From the NCBI GenBank assembly GCA_003169895.1, contig PNAE01000007.1, positions 275,603 through 339,602 of the forward strand: a stretch of 64,000 nucleotides of DNA. Reading direction: 5' to 3'. The notes under the pieces are model-generated. The model was not told where the DNA came from, did not search any database, and saw nothing but the letters and a program-made list of their open reading frames with translations. The DNA comes from Gemmatimonadota bacterium (GTDB taxonomy: Bacteria > Gemmatimonadota > Gemmatimonadetes > Gemmatimonadales > GWC2-71-9). Every line of letters begins with the position of its first letter. Position 1 is the first letter of the stretch. Positions 34,790 to 42,523 of the stretch are shown here, in pieces. A program made the translations under genes and the position numbers.

Positions 34790-35215
34790 GTTCTCATCCT
34801 AGAAATTCCAGATATACTGGCGGCAGAAACAAAGGATGGGTCGCCTGCCGCATGCCGATGGTGTGGATCGTCCGGATTGGTGTGGTTGACCAGGACCACA
34901 GCCCTCAGCGGATACGGATCGGGCAGCAGATCGATCAGGCTCAGAAAGTGTTCGGGCAGCGCGTGAGTCAGCACGTCGGTATCAATCGGCAGGTCATCGT
35001 CGCTCCTGTCGACCGCACTCGTCAGTTCGCCTGAGAGGAAGGCGCGCACTCTCCTCGTCGAATCGAGCGCGCGACCGTAATCGTCCGGGATGACGATCTC
35101 GACGTGGCAATACGGGGTGGCCGCACTGCGGGCAACTGACCGCATGCATGGATATTTGACGCCCGCATGCGGGGCAGGCCATCAGCTTCGCCTGCTCGGT
35201 GTTGGCAGCGTTCAT
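34786..35215 (-). pseudogene. Zinc-ribbon protein gene, apparently frameshifted
   Basis: From ATG 35215 the first 35 residues carry a zinc ribbon, CPACGRQISMHAVSCPQCGHP. After the run of four C near 35117 that frame becomes Arg-rich noise, while a second frame continues with YCHVEIVIPDDYGRALDSTR, a Leu-rich middle ([18 protein letters not shown]) and ends with an ATGA overlap on the DUF1801 start. Joining the two gives a 140-residue protein. The coupling to the next gene supports the second frame. Either a single-base indel or two adjacent small genes (34994-35215 and 34786-35145). Confidence 0.45.
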
Positions 35216-35216
35216 T

Positions 35217-35331
35217 GAGTTGCCCCCTTGCGCTTCGTGGGCCTCTTCGCGCCAGCAGTGTTCAGCGCGACGGCCAAACGGACGGGCGCCGTGAATGCCT
35301 TTGCATCAAATCCTGACGCACCTCCCGGCGA
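35217..35331 (-). pseudogene. Gene-end fragment overlapping the zinc-ribbon start
   Basis: About 38 codons without a start, reading FDAKAFTAPVRLAVALNTAG and a basic KRPTKRKGATQ tail, end in TGA overlapping ATG 35215. The basic tail and overlap look like a real gene terminus. The body upstream is missing; the lipoprotein gene begins three bases away. No family recognised. Confidence 0.3.
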
Positions 35332-35333
35332 GC

Positions 35334-35696
35334 CTATTGTACCACGAATATCTGCGTAAGCAGGGTATTCTGGCCGGAATTACACGACGCGATTACCTCG
35401 TACGAGTGCGAACCCGACGGCACGCCGGTGAAGCTGAAGCTCGTCCGGTCTGACGCTGGGGTGCCACCAGCCACCTGTGTGTGCGTGGCCGCATCGCGGA
35501 CCAGGATGCTCTCGGTGCTGTAGAAATGCCCCTGCAGCGTGAGCACGCCGGGCGCTGGCGATGCATACCCCGACACGTCGCTGAAGCATTCCGTCGCCCG
35601 CTGAGCCAGGTCGTCAGCGCACCCCGAAACAGTTGCGCTGACGAGCATGGTCGCGACGATTGCGGTCCATTGGACACTGCGTCGTTGCTGCGTCAT
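35334..35696 (-). CDS. Small lipoprotein of unknown function
   Basis: 120 residues from ATG 35696. A basic start (MTQQRRSVQW) and hydrophobic core end in the lipobox VSGC (Cys26). The mature part is beta-rich and Ser/Thr-rich (GYASPAPGVLTLQGHFYST; TSFSFTGVPSGSHSYEVIAS), resembling a single Ig-like or carbohydrate-binding sandwich, with two further Cys residues. No family is named. It lies in the cassette region, and the next 475 bp upstream are empty of genes. Confidence 0.6.
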   Translation of the reverse strand: MTQQRRSVQWTAIVATMLVSATVSGCADDLAQRATECFSDVSGYASPAPGVLTLQGHFYSTESILVRDAATHTQVAGGTPASDRTSFSFTGVPSGSHSYEVIASCNSGQNTLLTQIFVVQ

Positions 35697-36186
35697 CGTT
35701 CCTCCGTAGGGATCGCGCGCGAGGCGGATCGGTCGGGCCAGTCGGTGAGGTGCCTGGCGACCTCGAATCAGGTCCGCGGGAAGATACTATTCCAGGTTCT
35801 GATCACGGGTGTGTCCCCTGGGTCCACGCCGTTCTCTCGGTGGTTGCCGAACCAGCGCCCACGACTTGGGGCGCGACGCGACGCCCCCTCACCACCCCCG
35901 CGTCCTGATGGACCCCCGGCGCACCGGTCGGGGACGTGCGGGGTGCCCGCCAGTCCGGCGTCGGGCCCCCACCAGCCGACAACGACCCACCGGGAGGCGG
36001 ACCGGACGACCCAACAAGCCGAGCCGACCCCGCCCGAACCGCCGGCGGGCTGGTGGCGCGGCGGGCGCAGCCGCGCGATACGTTCACGACGCCGATTGAA
36101 TTTCCTGTCCTTCCGCGGTGCGTGTAAGATAAAGATCCCGAATTCGAATTCAGGCCAATTCAGAACCTCCAATGGAGACGAAAGCC
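35697..36186. other. 490-bp spacer, extremely GC-rich core, no gene seen
   Basis: From about 35870 to 36070 the sequence is dense in C and G (many CCCC and GGCGGG runs), with long open frames on both strands that read Pro/Arg/Gly noise. From 36120 it turns AT-richer (GTAAGATAAAGATCCCGAAT), the likely promoter of the secreted protein at 36187; a direct repeat CGAATTCGAATTC sits there. No attC arms were found. Confidence 0.45.
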
Positions 36187-36615
36187 ATGCGCAGAATGAA
36201 CGTTCCATTCTCCGGGTCTCTGTCCTTGTCGATGATCGTTCTCATCTCGACGGTCTCCACAGGGGCAGCACAGGCGCCGGCCGCGCCGGCACATCAACAT
36301 TACGTGTACTGCATCTCAGGCTCGAGTATGCCAGTCGTCTATTTCAGCGAAGTTTTTGCGGCGGCGACGACAAGCGATAGGGTTGGACCGTCTCCCGCGC
36401 CGAACCGGTTCTACGAGATCGCCGACCCCTTCAAGGCGTTTCTCGACAAGAAATATGGCGCCGAGGGCCATTCCACCGTTGGCCCCACCTGCCGTGTCAC
36501 CAACCTTGACCCCACGGGCCTCCAGACAGCGCAAGCGGCCAAGCAGAAGCTTGAAGACGAGTACAAGCAATCCAAGAAACAGATCGTCGAGACCGGTTGG
36601 AAATACACGCCATAG
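36187..36615 (+). CDS. Small secreted protein of unknown function
   Basis: 142 residues from ATG 36187 (GGAG nine bases ahead); ATG 36172 would add five residues. A signal peptide (SLSLSMIVLISTVSTGAAQA) is followed by VYCISGSSMPVVYFSEVFAA, FYEIADPFKAFLDKKYG, a single GPTCRVTNL, and a charged helical end (AKQKLEDEYKQSKKQIVETG). Two Cys residues (VYC and TCRV) could form a disulfide. No domain recognised. It reads in the cassette direction and is followed by the attC-like right arm at 36800, so it is likely a cassette gene. Confidence 0.7.
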   Translation: MRRMNVPFSGSLSLSMIVLISTVSTGAAQAPAAPAHQHYVYCISGSSMPVVYFSEVFAAATTSDRVGPSPAPNRFYEIADPFKAFLDKKYGAEGHSTVGPTCRVTNLDPTGLQTAQAAKQKLEDEYKQSKKQIVETGWKYTP

Positions 36616-36713
36616 TCCGTCCGCCGCCGCACACGATTGCCGCGCCCGATGGCCGCGCTAGCAGGAAGGAAAACAACAGCAGTTCCGCGGACACACGAAT
36701 CTGGTCACCTACC

Positions 36714-36816
36714 GGCCTGACACTCCTTCCCGTCGGCTGAAGCCATCGTCCGGATGTGCTTGGTTTTCTCCTGCGCGGGCCAACCGAGCGCGCCTGCAGC
36801 AAGCGTGTGTTAGACC
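36714..36816 (+). other. attC site with clear R' and weak R''
   Basis: CCTGCAGCAAGCGTGTGTTAGAC gives a textbook right arm with R' GTTAGAC at 36810. The left boundary is uncertain; GCCTGAC near 36715 is the best R'' candidate, one base off. Confidence 0.6.
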
Positions 36817-36831
36817 CCCGTCCGGTACAGA

Positions 36832-36876
36832 CCGAGGACATGGGTTACACATTGGACCGAGGACATCGGTTACACC
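36832..36876. repeat. IS481-like terminal direct repeats
   Basis: ACCGAGGACAT-N-GGTTACAC occurs twice, 25 bp apart (36832 and 36857), differing at one base. On the reverse strand it reads GTGTAACC-N-ATGTCCTCGGT, the kind of doubled terminus carried by many IS481-family elements. No transposase remains, so this is an excision scar or solo end, five bases from the array's R' spacer. Confidence 0.55.
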
Positions 36877-36926
36877 TGCGTTAGATCCGGTTCCGATTGT
36901 GCGCGCCGTGCATGCGATAATCCCGT

Positions 36927-37307
36927 TCATCCAGCCGTCTGACGTGCCTCGATGCGGCTCGCGATCGCCTGGGCGATAGCGCTGGCCAAAGCGCGGTCAC
37001 GGCGGTGAATCCGCAAACTGAGCGTGACGCCGCGCACGCCCGGCACGCCTTCGAGGTCCTCCATCTCGCACGCCCGCAAGTCCAGACAAGGCGACCACCA
37101 ACCACCGACTAGCCACACGCCGGCAATTCGCTCGCTCGGCAACTCTAGCCATTCCGGTGGGAGCTCGATCACGTCGGTGCCAACGCGATCGAGGGACACT
37201 TCCTCGACCGTCTGGACTTCGGCCCATTCGAGCGTAACACCCCGCTCGGTTACACGCAGGATACCGTCCGCTCGGTGACTGACCGACTCGATTCCATTGA
37301 ACCCCAT
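36927..37307 (-). CDS. Cassette-encoded hypothetical protein (PH-like pattern)
   Basis: 126 residues from ATG 37307; the frame stays open to 37466, but that part enters the attC arm, so a start at GTG 37367 or ATG 37307 is more likely. GILRVTERGVTLEWAEVQTV, the pattern DVIELPPEWLELPSERIAGV and a WWSPCLDLRA loop suggest a compact beta barrel with a C-terminal helix (LASAIAQAIASRIEA), the topology of PH-like domains, but no family is recognised. It lies against the cassette direction between two attC sites. Confidence 0.55.
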   Translation of the reverse strand: MGFNGIESVSHRADGILRVTERGVTLEWAEVQTVEEVSLDRVGTDVIELPPEWLELPSERIAGVWLVGGWWSPCLDLRACEMEDLEGVPGVRGVTLSLRIHRRDRALASAIAQAIASRIEARQTAG

Positions 37308-37418
37308 GGAGTCCCAACCCGGGCGCTTGAGACGAAACGGCAGTGGGTCGAGGCGTGGACTTGGCACGTGTGGCCCCTGGTGGTCGTGGTGAAGCAAAGG
37401 CGTGTTCTCAGCGGCGCC

Positions 37419-37514
37419 GTCTAACTGATCGCGCTTCTGCTGCGGCGCGTCACTGGATTCAAACACCGAGGGCCTGAACTGGACCGCGCCGGCAGCAGCA
37501 AGCGCTGGTTAAGC
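37419..37514 (+). other. attC site (good)
   Basis: R'' GTCTAAC (37419) and R' GTTAAGC (37508) both match consensus. L'' TGATCGCGCTTCTGCTGCGG pairs with L' CAGCAGCAAGCGC through the shared GCGCTT-TGCTGC block. 96 bp long. Confidence 0.82.
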
Positions 37515-37566
37515 CGCAGAAACTGGGCGATAGCGAACTAAGCTATCCTTAGGAAAGGCGTCCTCG

Positions 37567-38067
37567 TCATTTCAAGCGCGCCAACCGGATTGTGAACGTG
37601 AGCTTCTCGCCGTTATACGTCCACGGCCCCGAGAGCTCCAGTGTGTCGCGCTGCACGCGGTATCCCACGACGTCCCATTTCCCCTCATCGGCGGGATCCA
37701 GGGACATGATGTTCTCCATCCGTATCGTGCGCTTCGTGGTGTCGCACTCATAACGCCCTGCATGCGCGCTCGCCCCCTCGAACGTGTCGCGCAGCTCGGC
37801 CGGGGTCACGCTTGCGCGCCTCCACGTACGTCCCATCGGCATTATCGTCGACGACATGTAGCCGTTGCTGGTGAAGATCAGGAGGCCATTGTACCCTGCG
37901 GCGGGGCCGGTCTTGATGAGCGAGCCATCGGGCCGATGGTCGACTTCCTCCACGAAGCGCCACACGCCTTCCACGGCAGGGTCACGCTGTTGCGCGGGGA
38001 GGGCGGCGGGAATGCCGGTCGCGAGGATGGCCACGACGACCAGGGCAGATACGTGCTGTGGACGCAT
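37567..38067 (-). CDS. Secreted lipocalin-like protein
   Basis: 166 residues from ATG 38067. A signal peptide (VSALVVVAILATGIPAALPA then QQ) leads to AVEGVWRFVEEVDHRPDGSL, LLIFTSNGYMSSTIMPMGR, and YECDTTKRTIRMENIMSLDP, ending LELSGPWTYNGEKLTFTIRL. G-x-W at the first strand and the repeated strand pattern are typical of the lipocalin-like family found in cassettes. It probably binds a small hydrophobic ligand outside the cell. It faces against the cassette direction and is bounded by two good attC sites, so it is a single-gene cassette. Confidence 0.8.
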   Translation of the reverse strand: MRPQHVSALVVVAILATGIPAALPAQQRDPAVEGVWRFVEEVDHRPDGSLIKTGPAAGYNGLLIFTSNGYMSSTIMPMGRTWRRASVTPAELRDTFEGASAHAGRYECDTTKRTIRMENIMSLDPADEGKWDVVGYRVQRDTLELSGPWTYNGEKLTFTIRLARLK

Positions 38068-38210
38068 CGTCGTCGCCTCGCTGAAGGGTGATCTGCCGTG
38101 GGTCCGGCAAGCGCGGCCGGCAACGCACAAGAGTGCCCCGCCATGCACGACAACGCAACTTGCCGAGCCGATTCACGGCTGAGTGTGAGGAACTGAAGCC
38201 ATGGTGATCG

Positions 38211-38327
38211 GCCTAACGATTCTGCGCATCTGCGGCGGGGCCATGCCGGGGCCGCCGCCCTCCCCGAATCTATCAAGCGCGGCGGCCCCGGCGTTCTGGC
38301 CCCGACCGCAGCAAGCGCGTGTTAGAC
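38211..38327 (+). other. attC site (best in window)
   Basis: R'' GCCTAAC at 38211 and R' GTTAGAC at 38321 are perfect. L'' GATTCTGCGCATCTGCGG pairs with L' CCGCAGCAAGCGCGT, and a long imperfect central stem (GGGGCC...CCGCCGC with GCGGCGG...GGCCCC) lies between. 117 bp. Confidence 0.9.
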
Positions 38328-38336
38328 CACACTTCA

Positions 38337-38805
38337 CTACTGATGCGAAGGCTGCAACACCTTCATAGAGTCCGCAACGAGAACGTCCATCGCAATCTGC
38401 CAGGCTCCATCCGCTCCACGTAACCACGTCAACTCATACCGCCCCCAGCTTTCTTGCGGCGGCTTGCCAGACTCGGTTGCTACTTCGTGTTGCCACCCGA
38501 TCTCGCTGAGAATACCACCTCGGCCGAGCACGACGAGTGGATGGATATCGAACGAACTCGTAATGGTTGAAGCGAACAGTGCATCAACGAATGCCCCAAT
38601 TTCTTTCCGTCCAGCCATCGTTGATGCGCCTGCCGCAACTCGTGTCGCACTTTCGCCGTAGTGGGCCAGGAAGCCGGCAGCATCGCGGGCCAGAATCGCG
38701 CTCACCAAGGCGGCACGTGCGGCCCCGACACCACTGCTGTCCACTACTTGCTCAGTGTCGGCCGTCGGGGACCGTGATGGGGGCGAGCAGGCTACAACGC
38801 ACCCC
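38337..38805 (-). CDS. DUF4440/SnoaL-like domain, N-terminus joined to integrase frame
   Basis: From about residue 135 of a frame that begins at ATG 39200 inside the integrase, the sequence reads [18 protein letters not shown] (a lipoprotein-like cleavage site missing its own start). It continues with [39 protein letters not shown], and a cone-shaped NTF2-type barrel ending [23 protein letters not shown]4440 lipoproteins normally start about 15 residues before that Cys; here the upstream residues belong to the integrase. There is no separate start codon, so expression would be as a chimera or not at all. It directly follows the R' of the best attC. Confidence 0.7.
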
Positions 38806-39544
38806 GCCCCAGCGTCCCAGTAATGCCGCCCCGCCGGAAAAACCCATTGCCACCCCCAACTCGCCGATGCCGCGGGATACTTCCGCTCCAGCGCGTCCGG
38901 CAACGCCACGCGGCCCATACCCCGCGCCAGGTCGCGCCCGTGAATCGCGCGCACCCGCTTGAACTGCCGCACCACCACGGGGCCCAGTGAATCCGGCAGC
39001 ATCGTTACCCGATCCTTGGCACCCTTGCCTCGCCGCACCGTGAGTTCGCACCGTTCGAAATCGATGTCCTTCACCCGCAACGCCAGCGCCTCGCTCAGTC
39101 GCAGTCCCGAGCCGTACAGCAGCAGCGTCACGAGCTTCGGCGTTCCCTCCAGTTCGGCGACGACCCGGGCCACTTCGGCCCGGCTGAGCACGACCGGCAA
39201 CCGCTCCGGCGCGCGCGAGGGATCTTCCCGGCAAGCTGGAGCGGTGCGTCCCGCACATCGCGATAAAGAAAGAGCAGTGCCGACAGCGCCTGCGTCTGCG
39301 TCGATGCCGCAACGTGGCGCGCTTCCCGGAGGTGCCCGAGAAACGCCAGGACCTCGGCCTCGCGCAAACCGTCAGGGTGACGCCGCCCGTGGAACCGGAT
39401 ATAGCGGACGATCCAGTGCAGATACGCAGTCTGCGTTCGCAGCGAATAGTGGCGGAGACGCATGATGGACTGCGAACGCCGCAGCAGTCCGGAATTGGGC
39501 TGCGAGGGCAACGACGCATCCAGGCTCATGGCCGAATGCTGCAC
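38806..39544 (-). pseudogene. intI: Integron integrase (IntI), frameshifted and C-terminally lost
   Basis: From ATG 39544: LRRSQSIMRLRHYSLRTQTA, YLHWIVRYIRFHG and [12 protein letters not shown] are the N-terminal SAM-like domain. A frameshift near 39210 moves the frame to [33 protein letters not shown] (first catalytic Arg) and [15 protein letters not shown] (catalytic Lys region). [17 protein letters not shown] then VFPAG is the extra domain found only in IntI proteins, which identifies the family. The remainder, with the H-x-x-R, His and nucleophile Tyr, is replaced by a DUF4440 domain at about 38805. It is inactive. It lies 3' of the attC array with its 5' end away from it, not the usual arrangement. 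Confidence 0.9.
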
Positions 39545-39671
39545 CCAGCCACAGGCATCCTGTGATCGTCAGCACGCGTCCCGGTCCATCACACCGCAAA
39601 CCGAACCGCCCGTCACCTCTCGGCACCGGGCGGTCCATCCTAACCTCTGCTCGCACATTGTCTTCCGCTAT

Positions 39672-39743
39672 TGCCCCGCTTGGGATCGAACCAAGAGTCT
39701 TCTGCTCCAGAGGCAGACGTGTTGCCAGTTACACCACGGGGCA
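39672..39743 (-). tRNA. tRNA-Gln (anticodon CTG)
   Basis: A 72-nt cloverleaf on the minus strand: acceptor TGCCCCG / CGGGGCA, D-arm with TAACTGGCAACA, anticodon stem TCTGC / GCAGA around loop CTCTGGA (anticodon CTG), and T-arm CTTGGTTCGATCCCAAG. No CCA is encoded. It lies 127 bp beyond the 5' end of the broken integrase, a plausible boundary of the mobile region. The sequence between the two shows no gene and no clear attI. Confidence 0.93.
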
Positions 39744-39813
39744 GCGCTCCGGGACGGCAAAGCTAGGCAGACCGCCGCGACGAGGCAATTACCCACCCGG
39801 CACACCACGGGGG

Positions 39814-39897
39814 CGAAACGTGAGCGGTGAAACGGGGTATCCGACCCGAGCGGAGCCCCCGTTTCACGTCTTACGTTTCACGCTTTGCCCGCTCACC
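39814..39897. repeat. Inverted GTGAAAC-type repeats
   Basis: A perfect 11-bp stem (GTGAAACGGGG 39827 / CCCCGTTTCAC 39857) is flanked by further degenerate copies: CGAAACGTGAGC before it, and TTACGTTTCACG and GCTCACC after. The block ends the spacer after tRNA-Gln, just before the convergent methyltransferase-like gene ends, and resembles the low-complexity spacers at 51446 and 58797. Confidence 0.55.
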
Positions 39898-40459
39898 CTC
39901 TCCCCCGCGCCATCAATTGCCGGTAATGCGGCAACTCGACCAGCTGGTGGAACACCAGGATCGCCGCCTGGGCGAACCCGGCCAAAAGCAGACCGGGCAG
40001 CGAGCCGAGCGCCAACGCCAGCCCGTACATCTGCAGGTACCCCACCGTATACATCGGGTTCTGGAGAAACCGGTATGGTCCGGTGGGCTTCCATGGCGCC
40101 GGATCGCCTGGGTCAAAGAAGTTGTGCCAGTAGTACGCGTCGGCGCCAAGACTCGCCCGCGCCCAAAGCTTCGTCCCGATGCCCACGACGATCAGGACTC
40201 CGCCTGCCGCGATGTTGACCGCGCGCGCTACACCCGAATGCAGGCTGTCCCGCGTGACAATGCAGAGCAGGACGAAACTGATGGCATCGCTCGCCATCAC
40301 CGGCGACGCCAGCCGCTTGAACCGCTGGAATCCCGCCGCGACTCCGTACTTCCGCGTGAAAACCTGATGGTGGTCCTGCTGACGCAGCGCAACGCCCACA
40401 CCGACGACGTACGCGAGCCGGCTCAGCAGGTGAAACACGACAGCGAGTGCGGGCCACAT
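39893..40459 (-). CDS. Isoprenylcysteine carboxyl methyltransferase-like membrane protein
   Basis: 188 residues, four to five transmembrane segments. The catalytic signature near residue 130 is GPYRFLQNPMYTVGYLQMYG, matching the S-adenosylmethionine and lipid binding site of ICMT/PEMT-like methyltransferases; Glu in VELPHYRQ follows. Substrate in bacteria is unknown and could be a lipid headgroup. It is three bases downstream of the CDP-alcohol phosphatidyltransferase-like gene, so a shared role in phospholipid modification is sensible. Confidence 0.82.
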   Translation of the reverse strand: MWPALAVVFHLLSRLAYVVGVGVALRQQDHHQVFTRKYGVAAGFQRFKRLASPVMASDAISFVLLCIVTRDSLHSGVARAVNIAAGGVLIVVGIGTKLWARASLGADAYYWHNFFDPGDPAPWKPTGPYRFLQNPMYTVGYLQMYGLALALGSLPGLLLAGFAQAAILVFHQLVELPHYRQLMARGRG

Positions 40460-40462
40460 GGC

Positions 40463-41038
40463 TCAGGTAGCCAGTCGCGAGCGTTCGAGTCGCATCGCGT
40501 GCCAGAGCGATGGTACGTCGTGATGCCATTCCCGCAACACGAGCGACGCCACGGCGCCTTCGATGTTCGTGACGACGCCGGTGACGATCGCCGCAAGGAA
40601 CAGCGGCCCCGCGCGCCCGGTCAGCATCACTTCTCCGAATCCGAGCAGCATCGCAATACCCCACACTTTCGCCGACCACATGTGATACGCCGCCGAGCGC
40701 CCGAACTTGCGCCACTCGAACGTCATCCGGCCGAGATCGAGGACCACGAGCACAATGACACCGATGCGGTAGTGCCGCCAGATGTCGGGAAAGCGAAGCA
40801 TCAGGCTGGCGCCGGCCGCCAGATAGCAGACGGTGTCGGCACGGCTGTCGAGCTGGCGCATCGGTGCCGTGTCGACACCGAGCCGGCGAGCGACCATGCC
40901 ATCAAATACATCAGACAGCAGCGCGACCGCCGCGATGGCGAACAAGGTACTCCCCGGCCACCGGAGAACCGCCGCCATGAGGATCAGCGGTGCGCACGCG
41001 AGCCTCAAGCCGATCAGCGCCCACGGGAGCCTGGTCAT
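40463..41038 (-). CDS. CDP-alcohol phosphatidyltransferase-like protein
   Basis: 191 residues from ATG 41038 (ATGA overlap with the LysE stop). The family motif D-G-x2-A-R-x8-G-x3-D-x3-D appears as DVFDGMVARRLGV then MRQLDSRAD: all Asp residues are present but the expected Gly is Met. Several helices surround it (LFAIAAVALLSDVF; IGVIVLVVLDLGRM; PLFLAAIVTGVVTNIEG). It probably exchanges CMP of a CDP-lipid for an alcohol in the membrane. The Gly-to-Met change may alter the acceptor. Confidence 0.8.
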   Translation of the reverse strand: MTRLPWALIGLRLACAPLILMAAVLRWPGSTLFAIAAVALLSDVFDGMVARRLGVDTAPMRQLDSRADTVCYLAAGASLMLRFPDIWRHYRIGVIVLVVLDLGRMTFEWRKFGRSAAYHMWSAKVWGIAMLLGFGEVMLTGRAGPLFLAAIVTGVVTNIEGAVASLVLREWHHDVPSLWHAMRLERSRLAT

Positions 41039-41670
41039 CCCAGCAATGCACTGGCGGAGCGAACCGCCAGGACCAAAAACGCCGCACCCGCCACCGCACG
41101 CATCACCTGCCGAAATCGGACACCTCCCAATTGCGCGCGGCCAGCAGTACCCGTGAGCGTTCCGACACCCAGCATGACCAGCAGTGCGCAACCGTTGAAC
41201 GTCACGCCGAGGGTCAGCAGCTGGAGCCACACCGGGCCCCGGCCCGCAACGACGAACTGCGGCAGGAACGCCAGCATGAACGTCGCGAGTTGCGGGTTGG
41301 TGAGAGAGATCAGCAGCCCGCCGCGAAAGGCGCGACCGCTCGCGTGGGGCACCGGTGGCAGCGGCGTTGTGTCCCGTGCCCGGAAGAGCAGCTTGAATCC
41401 GAGCCAGATGAGATAGCCGATGCCCGCGACGCGAATAACCGTGAACACGGCCGGATGCGCCGCCATCGCGGCCGAAATTCCGATCGCCGTGGCAACGGTG
41501 TAGCACATGCCACCGAGCACGACAGCGCAGGCCGCGAGCGCACCCATGGCTGGCCCGCGCTGCGCGCCCGTCGTGCCCACGTACATCATGTTCGGCCCCG
41601 GCGTGAGGATGGTCGCGAACGCCGTGCCGAAGAACACGCCAGTCAGGACGGCCCTCGTCTCGGCGGGCAT
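41035..41670 (-). CDS. LysE/RhtB-family amino-acid exporter
   Basis: 211 residues from ATG 41670. LysE-type signature FFGTAFATILTPGPNMMYVG (the TPGP kink in helix 1), LIWLGFKLLFRA in helix 3, FRGGLLISLTNPQLATFML (the NP motif) and six helices in total. It exports amino acids or small metabolites. Coupled to the downstream phosphatidyltransferase-like gene. The start overlaps the 3' end of the GDCC small-protein gene by 28 bases. Confidence 0.88.
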   Translation of the reverse strand: MPAETRAVLTGVFFGTAFATILTPGPNMMYVGTTGAQRGPAMGALAACAVVLGGMCYTVATAIGISAAMAAHPAVFTVIRVAGIGYLIWLGFKLLFRARDTTPLPPVPHASGRAFRGGLLISLTNPQLATFMLAFLPQFVVAGRGPVWLQLLTLGVTFNGCALLVMLGVGTLTGTAGRAQLGGVRFRQVMRAVAGAAFLVLAVRSASALLG

Positions 41671-41834
41671 GTCGCATCGCCGTACGAACAGAACACGCAG
41701 CAATCACCGGGCTTGGGGCGCAGCAACGCGTGACACGATGGGCATTCGAAGAAGTAGAGGCAGGAATCCTCGGGCATCGGCTCCGCGGTCACCGCACCGC
41801 ATTTCGGACAGGTGATCTGGCCAACAATCTGCAT
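41643..41834 (-). CDS. Small zinc-binding protein with GDCCVFCSYGD motif
   Basis: 63 residues from ATG 41834. CPKCGAVTAEPMPEDSCLYF then ECPSCHALLRPKPGDCCVFC are two Cys-pair blocks likely to hold zinc, with the ending CSYGDATCPP. The GDCC-x-x-C-S-Y-G-D motif recurs in a family of short uncharacterised bacterial proteins. It starts five bases after the O-methyltransferase stop, so it belongs to that leftward transcript. Confidence 0.75.
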   Translation of the reverse strand: MQIVGQITCPKCGAVTAEPMPEDSCLYFFECPSCHALLRPKPGDCCVFCSYGDATCPPRRGPS

Positions 41835-41839
41835 GACTG

Positions 41840-42514
41840 CTACCGATCCGCGATCACGAGCGCCATCGCAAAGCCGTCGTACCCCTTGCTGCCGACGGTC
41901 TGGATCACCGTGGCGCTCACGCGCGGCTCCGCGGCAAGCATGTCGTTGAACCGGCGGACGCCCTGCACGTTCGCGTCGCCATTGGCGGCGTCGATCACGG
42001 CTCCGCTCCGGATGACGTTGTCCACGATGATCACGCTGCCCCGACGCACGAGCTTGAGCGACCACGTGAAGTAATCCGGAATGCTCGGCTTATCGGCGTC
42101 GATGAAGATGAAGTCGAAAGGACCCCGATTCTCGGCGGCGAGTCGTGGCAGCGTCTCGAGAGCTGGCCCAAGCCGCAGTTCGACGACGCCGTCGAGACCG
42201 GCGCGCTCGATGTTCTCGCGAGCGACCGCCGCATGTTTCGCGTCGGCCTCCAGCGTGATGAGCCGCCCGCCGGGGGGCAACGCCCGCGCCAGCCAGATCG
42301 TGCTGTAGCCACCCAGCGTGCCGATCTCGAGGATGTTCCGCGCACCCTGCAGCATCGCCAGCAACATCAACAGCTTCCCCTGCGGCGGCGAGACACTGAT
42401 TGCCGGCAAGCCGGCAGCGTCACTGGACTGCAATGCGCCGTCGAGGGCGGCATCCGGCTGCACCAGCAGCTCGGTGATATAGCGGTCGACGGCGCTCCAT
42501 TGCTCCTGAGTCAT
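41840..42514 (-). CDS. Class I SAM-dependent O-methyltransferase (family 3, COMT-like)
   Basis: 224 residues. Motif I is ILEIGTLGGYSTIWLARALP; then ITLEADAKHAAVARENI, FDFIFIDADKPSIPDYF (divalent metal Asp) and GSVIIVDNVIRSG. Early GKLLMLLAMLQ is typical of family 3 enzymes, which methylate catechol-like hydroxyls using Mg2+. Start ATG 42514, nine bases after the membrane protein upstream. It is co-directional with LysE and lipid genes downstream. Confidence 0.9.
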   Translation of the reverse strand: MTQEQWSAVDRYITELLVQPDAALDGALQSSDAAGLPAISVSPPQGKLLMLLAMLQGARNILEIGTLGGYSTIWLARALPPGGRLITLEADAKHAAVARENIERAGLDGVVELRLGPALETLPRLAAENRGPFDFIFIDADKPSIPDYFTWSLKLVRRGSVIIVDNVIRSGAVIDAANGDANVQGVRRFNDMLAAEPRVSATVIQTVGSKGYDGFAMALVIADR

Positions 42515-42523
42515 CGTGGCGGC

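Noticed and set aside
35768-36208. Long open frames on both strands in the GC-rich spacer
   Set aside because: Composition is Pro/Arg/Gly noise with no ribosome-binding site or domain.
39545-39671. attI site beside the integrase 5' end
   Set aside because: CATCCTAACC is present, but no integrase-binding repeats or adjacent cassette junction.
40463-41707. Long frame over the phosphatidyltransferase and LysE genes
   Set aside because: The first half is the LysE gene in another frame; the real start is ATG 41038 with an ATGA overlap.
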